The notes below the pieces were generated by a model. That model did not search any database, had not been told where the DNA came from, and saw nothing but the letters and a program-made list of their open reading frames with translations. The position numbers and the translations under genes are program-made. This document shows positions 54,140 to 64,000 of a stretch of 64,000 bases of DNA, one piece after another. Source of the DNA: Ahaetulla prasina (Eukaryota; Chordata; Lepidosauria; Squamata; Colubridae); NCBI RefSeq assembly GCF_028640845.1, contig NC_080540.1:98698061-98762060 (forward strand), written 5' to 3'. Each line of letters starts with the position of its first letter. Position 1 is the first letter of the stretch.

Positions 54140-54315
54140 GGCAGGTTCCAAATCCTGTCGCTACCGGTTTGCTTGTGTGTGCATGTGTGCTCACGCAAGC
54201 ACGTAGCGCTTCTGCACATGCACAGAAGCATCCAGGTGGGTGGGTGGGGCCTCCTAATGCTGCTGCCACTACCGGTTGGCCCAATCTGGTGCAAACCAGT
54301 AGCAATCCACCACTG
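54140..54315. mobile_element. hAT-type MITE (CAGTGGTGGG family), reverse orientation
   Basis: Ends ...AGCAATCCACCACTG at 54315, with the ACCGGTTGGCCCAATCTGGT, GTGGGTGGGGCCTCC and TTCTGCACATGCACAGAAGC blocks of copies 63-216 and 12278-12471 inverted. The left edge (near 54141) is uncertain, and no clean duplication was found. Confidence 0.65.
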
Positions 54316-54319
54316 AATC

Positions 54320-54858
54320 AGGGACAGTGGGACATAATCCTACTTCATCACTGGTTCTTGAATGGCTCTTCCTCATGGAAATCTGAATCATAGCAACACC
54401 ATGTTCTCTGACATGCCATTTACATATTGTGACTGCTTTGGAAAAGAACTATTCTCAATCCAACATATGCTGATTTGTAGAAAGTTGGGGAAGTAATGCT
54501 ATGTTTGATATAAGGGTTTGTTTAAATTGCAAGAATTATTTTGATTGATACAAACAAGAAAACTCTTGACTTTTCTGACATGCAATAATGGCGGAAAATG
54601 TAATTTTCAACAATGACAAAAATAGAATTTCCAAAACAGTAGGAAAAAATGGTAAAGGAGTGTTTTTCAACTTTTCTTGGCCTTTTAAATTTTCTTCTGC
54701 TCTGATCAGAATTTGGAATTAGACCCATTTTTTGTGTATTCTGTCAACATGGATTTCCTTCTCTTAGAAAATCCATTAAAATCTCTCTGCTTTTAAAAGA
54801 GTGGTTAGCACTATCATTTTGTTTAAAGCTATAGCTGCAGTATTCTCATGAACTAGTT
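54320..54858. other. Unassigned intronic DNA
   Basis: AT-rich; nothing recognised. Confidence 0.5.
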
Positions 54859-54859
54859 A

Positions 54860-54866
54860 AAATGTA

Positions 54867-54899
<33 letters not shown>

Positions 54900-55040
54900 A
54901 TGTTTTCTGAGGTTTTCGCGGGTGTTTGTATGTAGGTCTTTTGGTTATTCGGGTTTTCTCCCGCAAAAACCTCAAAAAACAAATGTATGTATGTATGTAT
55001 GTATGTATGTATGTATGTATGTATGTATGTATGTATGTAT
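54860..55040. repeat. (ATGT)n microsatellite carrying a PLE 3'-end scrap
   Basis: TATG repeats at 54864-54900 and 54981-55040 flank about 80 bp that match the 3' terminus of the PLE array (TGTTTTCTGAGGTTTTCGCG, GGTGTTTGTATGTAGGTCTT, GGGTTTTCTCCCGC). The scrap ends in AAAAACCTCAAAAAACA, an inverted copy of its own start. Confidence 0.8.
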
Positions 55041-55044
55041 TAAT

Positions 55045-55945
55045 TACACAGCAGCTAAATTTACATGAATCCTGCCATTTGCTTTATCAGGACTCACCAA
55101 AAGTTCCATATTTGCGTCAGTAGAAGAAAAGCTGAAATAAACGATTCTGAATTGGGTTGTGCACTTCAAAAACATTAAATCACTTTTCAGAAACTAAGAA
55201 TCTGGCAAAACTATTATCGTTATAAAAGGCCCTGTGTGCTAGTTGACATGACTCAGCAGGAAATATGGTAATAAATCAAAAAATTTCTCTTCAGAGAGAA
55301 TAAATCTGTATACCGAATTTATAATATTCAGTAAAACCAAAATGAGCTGTATCAAATATTTTCTCATATTTTCTTATACATATTGCCATTTGCTTGTTTT
55401 TGAACATTTTAAGTATTTATTTTCTCTTGTGCTAATTTAGGATAGGAAAACTTTGCATTTAGCCAAAGCAACATATTTCCAGCTTATCATTCCTGTTCCC
55501 CTTCAGTGTAACAGAGCAATAAAGTCAGAAAAATTAAAAAGCGTGTTTAACATTTGAAAATGTGCTATTTCTAATAAAAGTAGCAAAAAATAAAAATCTG
55601 GAAAACGATAGCTCTAAGACCAAAAGACAAATAGTTGAACTGTATCTCCCTCTCTATGATTGCTGAAAGCAGTTGTTTAAAACAAGTGATGAGCTTATTT
55701 ACTTTCATATCTTTCATATCTCACCTTAGCTCTTTTTTAGACTTCAGAAAGAAAACAAAAACAGTTACAGAGAAAATGAGAAATACCCACTGCAGTCTCA
55801 CCCTGACTTCTGTACAAAGAGAGGAAGAAAAATCCTATGGAGAGGAGGCTGGACATGTGTCCTTATCCTGATTCTTCTTCTCCCCCTGCAAAATTAACAT
55901 ATTGATGGGGGATGTCAGATATATGTGATGATAATTTTTGCTAGT
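55045..55945. other. Unassigned intronic DNA
   Basis: AT-rich; nothing recognised. Confidence 0.5.
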
Positions 55946-55948
55946 GGT

Positions 55949-56010
55949 ATAGTCCTCTACTTAGAACCATTGGTTTAGCAATTATTCAAAGTTATAATGA
56001 CACTGATTTT
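55949..56010 (+). mobile_element. Tigger-like MITE fragment
   Basis: TATAGTCCTCTACTTAGAAC and TTCAAAGTTATAATGACACTG resemble the termini of the Tigger-like MITEs, with the middle deleted. Confidence 0.4.
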
Positions 56011-56019
56011 TTTTTATCC

Positions 56020-56690
56020 ACCTATCAAGTCTTTGCAAAGGACCTGAGATAGGCAGATGCTTTTATTTGATGCTGCTAAAGGTACCATCACAGGGTATAT
56101 GGTACTCCAAAGTTGCATTTTGCAATTGACTGGTGGCAATTTTGTCAATGCCAATGATGTTGAAGTGATGCTCTTAGTATTTTGGGATTGCACCCAAGAA
56201 GCCTATTATAATTGGTAGTATCTTTTTCTTTCTTTTGCCATAGTCATTTTATTTCTATTTGTGGATCTTTATGTTTTGTGGTTTTTCTCTGGGTTCTTTC
56301 TCTTCTCTTCTGCTGTCTCCAGGCACTGACATATCTATTATGCAGACTTTTTTTGTTCTCAAGAATTGTTAAATGTGGAATGTTATGTGTCAGGTGCTTG
56401 TCTGTTTGAATTGTAGAATCCCAGAGCACTTTAACTTCTTCACTTTCTATGAGTTTCTCTGTTCTGTGATCTCACCAATTCTTGCTTGAAGGCAAATGTT
56501 ATTTGTTGCAGATATTTCAATCCGCCCTTGCTGCTACTTTGCCGTGCTGTTGATTGCATCTGTGCAATCTTCTGTCAGCCGCTAACTAGGTGGTCCACTA
56601 TTTCTTCAGCTTCTTTGCAGAGTGGAATTTGTTATTTGTTTCTCTCTTCTCAATTCTGGTTTTGTAGGCCTTTGTTCTTCTTATTATTAT
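56020..56690 (-). mobile_element. R4-like LINE 3' end, coding on minus strand
   Basis: The minus frame at 56244-56429 encodes LWDSTIQTDKHLTHNIPHLT and ILENKK, a degraded C-terminal restriction-like endonuclease block as in R4/Dong-type LINEs (WDFxIQTD...PDI pattern). The 3' part (GACCTGAGATAGGCAGATGC to AATGCCAATGATGTTGAAGT on +) is shared with 63604-63940. Stops and shifts are frequent. Clade assignment is from memory of the motif. Confidence 0.5.
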
Positions 56691-56839
56691 TCCAGCCATC
56701 TGAAGAGAATTGTAGTGCCTCTTTCCTCCTCCATAAGAAGCAGACCATGCTTCCAGAAACAGAGCTAATTTGGTATTTGACTGTCCCATCTCTGCTTTCT
56801 CATTAACGGGAAAGAATAAACCATGGTCCAATTTATTTC

Positions 56840-57872
56840 AGTAGAACTGCCTCAGTGACAGATCCACAGAAGCATTTTCTAGGTTTCCTTCTAGGTACAA
56901 GGAGTTACCAGAAAAATCTGGCTGCATTCCTGATTGTGTAGACTCTGTTTGTTCCTCTCCTAGTTCCTTTTCCTGTACAAGAGCTGGGCAGCGCAGAGGA
57001 ATAGTTGGGCACCAGCTGAGGGGTTGGAAAGGCACACTGGCTTGATGCCATTTACTGTCATAATCAGCATCCATTCCCAGAAGTCAGGAAGAAATAAATG
57101 GGAAGTAAGGAATCCATAGTTAATCAGGACTTGCAATTCTAAACAGTTCTAGCACAAACACATGTTCTAGAGAAATCCTTCTTATAGAAAAGAAAAACCA
57201 CCTAGTTTTAAGAGTAGTATTCATTTATAGGTAAATATCTGAAAAACCGTAAAACGTAAAGTATTTGCAGAAAATTTTAGAAAAATCTTCACACTGCTTA
57301 TGCATATCATAAAATTGCGGTCTCTAAGCATGGAGATTGTAATTATTGTGTGACTGGGCTTTTGCCTCCACATGAATGTAACTACTTTCTGCTGCTCTTC
57401 AACATTGCTTAAATTAGGTCATTAGCCCTTTCAAAGGTCGTTCTGATTTTTAAAGCAGTACCACCCTTTTTCTCAAGAAGAGGAAAAAAACAGGTATTGT
57501 CTTAATAAAATATCAGAAATATCAGAAAGAGTGTTATCGTGCAATATCTAGAGCAATTTTCAAAGTGCTCGTAACCTAATTATTACTGCTGGAAGAATAA
57601 TTCAGTGCAGGTTTAGAATTGGTTTTGTTTTGTAGGGAAGGTTTATAGAAGTCTTATGTGAGTTTCAGGTACTTTAAACAAAAATTAGTTACATTTTAAG
57701 TTAAAAAAAATGAGGGCTATCATTAGAATTCAGAGAGAGATATCAATGATTCATCCCTAACCTTTTTTTCACATTGTATTAAAGAGGCATGGAAAACTCA
57801 CATTAGTTGAGGAATGTGAGCGAAGCTATAACATGGACTTAGCAAATAAATATTAACAGATTTATGAAGTGG
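56840..57872. other. Unassigned intronic DNA
   Basis: Nothing recognised. Confidence 0.5.

Positions 57873-57875
<3 letters not shown>

Positions 57876-57931
<56 letters not shown>
57876..57931. repeat. (GA)n microsatellite
   Basis: About 27 GA dinucleotides immediately next to the SINE that follows. Confidence 0.95.
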
Positions 57932-57933
<2 letters not shown>

Positions 57934-58145
57934 TAGATTTTTAATCCCAACTTTATTATTTTTACAAATAACTCAAGGCAGCCAACATATTTAATATGCC
58001 TTCTTCCTCCTATTTTTCCCACAATAATCCTGTGGGGTAAATTGGGGTATGAAAGAGTGGCTGGCCTTTTCATGCCTAAGACAGGAAATCATAGTCTCCT
58101 GGTTTGTAACCTGGTGCCTTAACCACCACACCAAACTTCATGAAT
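57932..58145 (-). mobile_element. tRNA-derived SINE (minus)
   Basis: TTATTATTTTTACAAATAAC (tail side), CAATAATCCTGTGGGGTAAA, then AGTCTCCTGGTTTGTAACCT and GGTGCCTTAACCACCACACC, the reverse complement of the tRNA-like head. The same family is truncated at 61155-61320 and 63679-63775. Confidence 0.7.
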
Positions 58146-58149
58146 GGCA

Positions 58150-59425
58150 TCTTATTTACAGTATCATCTACTTGCTGTTGTTGTTTGTGCCTGGGACCTT
58201 TAGTTAAAGAATAATAAATTAAGTTTATTTCCAAGAGCTGATTTATATAAACTGCTTATAGTTCTTAGTCTAATTCTTCCAGTAGAAAGCATCCTCTCCA
58301 GTTCACTGCTGTTTTTCTTGCTCATTTCTCTATTTCTGTCCTCCAAGTAGGATTAATTTCACTGCAGTTATTTCCACTGGGAATTTCCCCCAAGCCCAAT
58401 TTCTAGGACTCTCCAGGGTAAATGGGCAAGGTAGATAATAGCTTCTGCTTTTTTGCATTATTCCTTTTGCGTTCATGGCTAGCATGGTTATGAGAACAGA
58501 TAGCAAAGGAGAAGGGGAAGAAGAGGAGGGAAACTTCAGGGAACTCTGGGTAGGCAACACCTTTTAATTGATTGCATATTTAAACAAATGACTAGACATT
58601 CTATTTTGTAAAACCAAACTCGTACATGTTTGTTCTAAAAATAAAACTCCAAATGACTCTAGCACTGTGCTTTCTTTCCTTGGCCTTTTTTTTTTGTTGT
58701 ATTCTTTTATCTTGATAGTTACTTTTTTATTTCACTTTACAGCAGTTTTTTTTTAAGTCTCACAGACTTTGGCTTAAGTACAAGAGCATTTTTTTAAAAA
58801 CAAAAAACAAAATAACTGTTAAAATAATAAAATAATTGATGCATTTTACGATATAATAATAAATAGATACTGGCAATCATCCTAAGATTCAAACAGCAGT
58901 TTAAAGAGATAGTTTTAAAAGTCTTCCTGACTGAGAAGGAGTGTGAATTAATTGTATTTCCATAATGTTAGACTATAATGTAGAAGGCCTGTTTCCTAGT
59001 CAAATTCCCCTTGACTTCACATTAATAGATTACAGAGCTTAAAAAAACAATAATCCTATTGTTTTTACAGACATTAAACTGGCATGTTTACATCTGCTTA
59101 TCCATACATTTATCTCTTATTTGTCTAGGATCAAAACATTTCCTCAAAGCTAGATCTAACTTGAATATGTATTTCAGTTAACTTAGATACAACACAAATT
59201 AAAACACAGACATTGTACAACAGGTGTCTTACACATGTAAAATACAGATACTTTCTTCCTCTTCAAAGAGATCCTCTTTGCTGATTCTTATTCCCCAATT
59301 TACGGGCTCCATTACTATTAAATAAATATTGTTTACAGTTGGTGGACCACCTAGTGGGTCTCCATTTACGGAAAGTGGTAGTTTATTACGGACAAGGGCA
59401 ACTTATCATGATTTCTTCTTTTGTT
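58150..59425. other. Unassigned intronic DNA
   Basis: AT-rich with A- and T-runs. No other exon or repeat recognised before the PDLIM4 exon. Confidence 0.5.
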
Positions 59426-59428
59426 TAG

Positions 59429-59607
59429 GATAATGGACCGGTTCCAAACAGGAGACCCATGGCCTTTTCACCTGGAGGAAGTCCAACAGACAACAAGCAG
59501 GCCTTAAATTTGCAATACAATAATCCTTCACGTCTGTATGTAAACAACAGTCCAGATTCTAGTTTACCCTCACAGATGAGTGGTTTCCATATCACAAGTC
59601 CCCAAAG
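59429..59607 (+). CDS. PDLIM4: PDLIM4 internal coding exon (Ser/Pro-rich linker)
   Basis: A 179-bp exon with acceptor TTCTTCTTTTGTTTAG and donor AAAG|GTATGG. It opens on a codon boundary, matching the end of 18081-18165, and encodes DNGPVPNRRPMAFSPGGS, a middle with LNLQYNNPSRLYVNN, then LPSQMSGFHITSPQ, ending two bases into a Ser codon. LPSQMSGFHITSP lines up with LPAQMSTLHVSPP of mammalian PDLIM4. This region is the less conserved, Ser/Pro-rich linker between PDZ and LIM domains. The phase fits the exon at 62910. An L2 fragment and a long (ATT)n lie in the intron just downstream. Confidence 0.87.
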
Positions 59608-59639
59608 GTATGGAGTAAAAAGTGTACATATCAATTAAA

Positions 59640-59766
59640 TTGCTTTTAGAAATGCCTGAATTGAATGAATGAAATAGGGCTACTGCATCCATGCTGTAAA
59701 AATGCAATCGCTAGGGGACATTAGGGAGATACAGAAAGCTCTCACTTTTCACATCCATTTAATGTT
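59640..59766. other. Intron start
   Basis: Nothing recognised. Confidence 0.4.
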
Positions 59767-59767
59767 A

Positions 59768-60200
59768 CTTACGGGACTGCCTACTGCCACCATTTGCCTC
59801 TCACCGACCCGTGCGCTCTCACAGAGAGGGACTCCTCAGGGTACCGTCAGCCAAGCAATGTCGGCTGGCGGCCCCCAGGGGAAGGGCCTTCTCTGTGGGG
59901 GCTCCCACCCTCTGGAACGAACTTCCCCCAGGACTTCGACAACTTCCTGACCTTCGGACCTTCCACCGCGAGCTGAAGACGTATCTATTTTTCCACGCAG
60001 GACTGGCATAGAATTTTTAGAATTTTTATTATTGGGTTTTAAATTTTAATTGGGTTTTATCGTTTTAAATGTATTTTAAATTGGGGCCATATTGAATAAG
60101 TTTTTAAATTATTGATTTTATTTGTATTGTGTTTATTCATTGTTGTTTTTACTTGGCTGTGAACCGCCCTGAGTCCTTCGGGAGAAAGGTGGTATAAAAA
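59768..60200 (+). mobile_element. L2-type LINE 3' end
   Basis: Coding end in the frame 59811-60011 (GRAFSVGAPTLWNELPPGLR, LRTFHRELKTYLFFHAGLA), then a 3' UTR ending GAACCGCCCTGAGTCCTTCG and GTGGTATAAAAATTAAA. Same family as 39162-41706. Confidence 0.88.
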
Positions 60201-60202
60201 TT

Positions 60203-60204
60203 AA

Positions 60205-60286
<82 letters not shown>
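60203..60286. repeat. (ATT)n microsatellite at L2 3' end
   Basis: About 27 ATT repeats growing from the L2 terminus. Confidence 0.95.
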
Positions 60287-60289
<3 letters not shown>

Positions 60290-61150
60290 GTCATCTGGAT
60301 GTTTTAGTCCAGACATGGTTACCCCCAGTATGAAAAGGTAAGTGTCGAGGGGTGGTGGTGTTGCAGCATTTTTTCCAAGTAAAAATCTTATTTCTTTCAC
60401 ACACACTAAAACAACTATATGCTTCTGTCCGAAGAGCATCCTGCTATCACCTAAAATGGATTTAAACACTTGAGAAAAATCATGTTAGCGCTATTTACCC
60501 AAATGAATCAGCCAAATCTTCAACTATTTTACTAAAAGTCAAACTACACTAATGCTCCAGAAATCCTGATGGCCAGTAGATCGCAGCAAAACAGAGGAAT
60601 CTTCTCCACCTTTTTGTTTGCCTAGTGATGGCTGAGAATGTAGCAGGGTAGCCTAATTAAAAGACACATATCACATTGATTCATAACATTAATTGCTTCG
60701 GAGTTATCTCAAACCCACTTTGTTATAGATTTTAGACTGATTTACAGCTTGTTCAACAGACCATGGGTGAAACAGTGTTTGCATTACAGCTTTATCTGTT
60801 AGTACACAATTGTTAAAATAGCAGCCTAATAATTTTTTTTTCAAGATAAATTGGCAGAAGAAAAATGAAATTCATGTTAGAACATTCCCATTTGTCCCAA
60901 AGGTGCTTTTCAAAAGGCAGCTGAGAATTGAAAAAGTTTCTTGAATGAGAAGTGAGACATTTTCAAGGAAAAACCAAGAAAGTCCAGTTGCCTTTTCGAA
61001 AAGCATCTTTGGGGCAATCATGACCTGGATGATTGAAAATATCCATAGACTTTCCTATTTGTCAAGCCACCTTTAAAAACATGTATAATGTTATATTACC
61101 CCCCACCCCGTTCAATTGTGCCAATTCTCAGAAACTACTTGGACAACTTT
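60290..61150. other. Unassigned intronic DNA
   Basis: GCAGCTGAGAATTG and AAAAGCATCTTTGGG resemble each other's complement locally (60905-61015), otherwise nothing recognised. Confidence 0.45.
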
Positions 61151-61154
61151 CTGC

Positions 61155-61320
61155 AGTTTGCTTGGGAAGTTTTTTTCAGAAGTGGTGTGTCATTGCCTTC
61201 CTTCCAGGGCTAAGAAAAAATGACTGGCTCAAGGTACTCCACTGACTTTGTGCCTAAGAACTCAGTCTCTAGGGTTCTAGCCTGGTGTCTTAACTACCAC
61301 ACCACACTGTCTCTTTAAAT
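61155..61320 (-). mobile_element. tRNA-derived SINE fragment (minus)
   Basis: AGAAGTGGTGTGTCATTGCC, TGACTGGCTCAAGGTACTCC, then GGTTCTAGCCTGGTGTCTTA and ACTACCACACCACACTGTCT, the reverse complement of the tRNA-like head. Confidence 0.7.
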
Positions 61321-61324
61321 TATA

Positions 61325-62900
61325 TATATGCAGTGCTACAAAGTAATAGTTTTAAATAGGAAATTGTTAAAAATAGGATGAGGATACATTTTTGTAACAC
61401 ATGAATATTTAGGCCTGAGATTTAAACTCGTCTGGGCTACTAGATTAAATTCAGAAATCTGAATTTATACTGCAGTAGCATTCCTGGGCCATTAGCTAGA
61501 ATTAACCACTCAATGCATCAAATGACCTGCGTGGTATATAGTACGAATAAGAAAAATTAAAAGAATAGAAGTATGGAGCTGGCCATATATTAAGTTAAGA
61601 TGCTGCATTTTCCAAGTACAAACATACTTTGGTGTTAAATATATTCTTCTGAAAGCATAATTTCTATCCTCTGAAGGACATTACTGTAGACTGCATTTAA
61701 ATAATGTCTTAGCTGGATTTTATAAACACAGATCATGTGAAAAATAACAAATCACGGTTATATCCTTTAATATCATGAAAAGAATGAAATTCTAAATTCT
61801 AAAATGAAAGGTGGCTTGTTTAAAAAATATTTTAGATGTTTAAAATCTATTAAATTTGAACCCATAATTTCTACTGATTCCAGCTGCAAATAAACAAGAA
61901 ATAGGAAATCCATTTGGGATGATAAAGGTGAAATCAATAGAAAAACAAATGAAAAAAAAATCCAGAGGAATTTCAGCCATTTGGGCTAAAATGGTGGCAA
62001 ACTGATCCAGCAGTTTCAAGAGTAACCAACCTTAACTGTCATTTCCAACCCCAGTCCACGTTTTTCAGGGACTTTATGTAGTCCAGGACACCGTTGCATC
62101 TTTCCAGGGGTTTGTGGTAGCATGTAAAGTTTCAGAATGTACTGTTTAAATAAGGCTGAACAGAAATGAGCTTTTTCTATTTCAACCCCCCTTCCAAAAT
62201 TTATGAGTGGCAAAACAGATCTCCCCAAAGGACCCAGTGTGATGGTATGAGTGACCATTAATTTTGACTTCTTAGCCATATATGTTTGCCATTTATATCA
62301 AACATGACATCAAACATTTTTTTCAAATGTATTATAGATGAAATGCAGCCCAATTCACAAGGAATAAAATTTATAAGGAGTGAAGTTTCTTTTCTTTAAG
62401 TAGTATCCCTGGAGCAATGTTTGGCAATAACAAACAACAAACAAAAAAACCCTCCAGTGCCAAATATTATTCAGTAATTCCTTCAGTAATTTAATTTAAT
62501 GCATTTTTTTTAAAAAAAAATATGATCTATGTGTAACACAGTAATCCAATGAATTGCAGCAGCTGTCTTGCACTTACTGGTTACTCTTAAATATATGGTT
62601 CAGTAGCCAGTAGAATGAACTCAAGGGCTCTTTCATTGGCAATTCTTTGCATATAATAGATTGCACATGTACATGACCAACCATCATTCCAGAAACAAGA
62701 AAGCAGAAACAAATGGTTGAATCCTCATTGGTAAACATGGGATTTGTTTGCCAAAAGTTGCAGTTATCAAGCTCATGAGTTGATGAAACAGTCTGAAAGA
62801 AACTTTGTGAAAGAAACTCCTCATGAAAGACTCTTTTTCTTTAAGGGATTTAGGTTGGTACCTCTTTAGTTGGCATCAATTGGTTGACCTTCATTTTCTA
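61325..62900. other. Unassigned intronic DNA
   Basis: AT-rich; nothing recognised up to the branch region of the next exon. Confidence 0.5.
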
Positions 62901-62909
62901 TTCAAATAG

Positions 62910-63067
62910 TGCTGATCCTCTAAGGTCTCTACCAAGGAACAAAAACGGAATCGACACAGACTCGGATGTGTACAAAATGCTACAAGATCATGAAAGGCCC
63001 ATTTCAGAACCTAAGCAGTCAGGATCTTTCCGGTATCTGCAAGGCATGTTGGAAGCTGGACAGAATG
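62910..63067 (+). CDS. PDLIM4: PDLIM4 internal coding exon (DUF4749-like conserved motif)
   Basis: A 158-bp exon with acceptor TTTTCTATTCAAATAG and donor AATG|GTAAGG. The first base completes the Ser codon from 59607. It encodes ADPLRSLPRNKNG, DTDSDVYKMLQDHERP, EPKQSGSFRYLQGMLEAG and QN, ending one base into a codon. EPKQSGSFRYLQGMLEAG is identical, as I recall it, to mammalian PDLIM4, and differs from PDLIM1 (QSTSFLVLQEIL) and PDLIM3 (QSGSFRVLQGMV). This conserved segment just before the LIM domain makes the paralogue call firm. The LIM exons are beyond the window. Confidence 0.92.
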
Positions 63068-63210
63068 GTAAGGAGCACAAATGTTCCTCTCTTATGCATA
63101 ACTTAAGGTACATGGCAGTCTTAGAAACCATATGTGCAATAATTCTTGATCATGATGGTTGGTCACAGTCAGGCAGATGTTTGGGCTGGATTTGGCATTT
63201 TAATCCACAG

Positions 63211-63603
63211 TGTCAGGGTTCTAAATAACACCCCCAACGAAAGAAGACTCCGAGGCTCAAGATTCCTCAAAGTTCCATTTTATTAGATGTCATATTGGCA
63301 CATCTGGGAAAACCCAAATCTAAAAGTTTCCAGGCTTTTCCCACCCAAAGGAAAGTTCAAGCCCCTGCCCAACACCCATATGTCCATCACATGGTCCAAT
63401 CAAAGCACATCCCAACTGGAGATGCCTCCCAGTCATCCGACTCCAGGTGCCAGGGCAAGGCGTCCTTGACTCTCTGAGAACAGAATGTTATTTTGACTAT
63501 ATATCTCCCATACTCCATACAATCCCCCCTCCCATTTTCCCACAGTAGAAAATGTGGCGGGCCTGAAGGGCCAATGTAAAAGATGGCTTCCAGGCCTGAT
63601 ACA
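63211..63603 (-). mobile_element. Solo LTR-like element (minus)
   Basis: The edges on the minus strand are TGTATCAGGCC ... CCCTGACA (TG...CA). AATAAA (minus strand, near 63283) lies about 75 bp from the end and TATATAG near 63500. About 393 bp. Flanking bases (CACAG and CCTAC) do not give a clear duplication, so limits are tentative. Confidence 0.55.
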
Positions 63604-63940
63604 CCTACTGAGTCCTTCCCAAAGACTTGGAATAGGCAGATGCTGTTTGATGGTGCTAAAGGTATCATCACAGGATATTTTATCTATTTATTTGTATCCT
63701 GTCTTTATTATTTTTACAAATAACTCCAGATGGCAAATATATCCAATATACCTTCCTCCTCTCTTTAATACAATGAATCCAAGTTTATTAACATAAGCTG
63801 TTCCAAGTAAAGTTGCCTTTCGCAATTGACTGACTGTAATTTTATCAATGCCAACAGTGTTCTCCTGATGCTCCAGTGGTTTGGGGACTGTGCCCTAAGG
63901 CACAATCTTCTAATTGCAGGTCTCTGTATTTTAGTATTGA
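63604..63940 (-). mobile_element. R4-like LINE 3' end, second copy, interrupted by a SINE scrap
   Basis: GAATAGGCAGATGCTGTTTG, TGCTAAAGGTATCATCACAG, then after an insertion TAAAGTTGCCTTTCGCAATT and TTTATCAATGCCAACAGTGT match 56040-56165 in order. The insertion 63679-63775 (TCCTGTCTTTATTATTTTTAC, CAAATAACTCCAG) is a piece of the SINE family at 57932. Confidence 0.6.
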
Positions 63941-64000
63941 CATGAGTGGAGAAGAAAAAAGGAAAAAAATCAGGAAACCCCCCCCCATTAAAAAGAACAG
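63941..64000. other. Window end, unassigned
   Basis: A-rich with a C9 run; nothing recognised. Confidence 0.4.

Overview
This window is nuclear DNA from a squamate reptile, most likely an advanced (colubroid) snake. The call rests on the repeats: a Sauria-type SINE (291-652), BovB/RTE ends, squamate CR1 and L2 LINEs, families of hAT MITEs, and above all several copies of a CR1/L2-group LINE whose 3' end runs into (AGAAT)n, the microsatellite-seeding 'Snake1' type described from snakes. Nothing prokaryotic is present.

The only host gene I can recognise is PDLIM4 (RIL, a PDZ-LIM actin-associated adaptor) on the + strand. Three coding exons with good splice sites and compatible phases lie at 18081-18165, 59429-59607 and 62910-63067. 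They encode the linker and the SGSFRYLQGM-type region between the PDZ and LIM domains. The PDZ exons must lie upstream of base 1 and the LIM exons downstream of base 64000. Everything else in the window is therefore intronic: the tail of one intron (1-18080), a 41-kb intron (18166-59428), a 3.3-kb intron and the start of another.

Layout. 1-2150: hAT MITEs, a SINE and a palindromic hAT-type element. 2149-8123: a minus-strand tandem array of three Penelope-like (PLE) units with RT and GIY-YIG-type endonuclease coding and hammerhead-ribozyme-like ends. 8.4-18 kb: MITEs, SINEs, CR1/L2-group LINEs and the first PDLIM4 exon. 18.4-25 kb: more MITE, SINE and LINE copies, including the longest Snake1-type copy (22413-24125). 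26061-28942: a large palindromic hAT-type element carrying a solo LTR and a second MITE, each with clear target-site duplications. 29.3-30.6 kb: a BovB end split by an L2. 39.2-41.7 kb: an L2 with a long RT reading frame. 48530-53069: a complete Ty3/gypsy element with almost identical 178-bp LTRs but a broken pol. 54-64 kb: a PLE end fragment in (ATGT)n, R4-like LINE ends, an L2 end, the last two PDLIM4 exons and a solo LTR.

No operon or pathway logic applies. The biology of interest is layered retroelement and transposon insertion into a single gene: nested insertions datable by order, palindromic hAT derivatives, and PLE units that carry ribozyme-like ends and have been tandemly duplicated. 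Family names are from memory of consensus features, not database searches.
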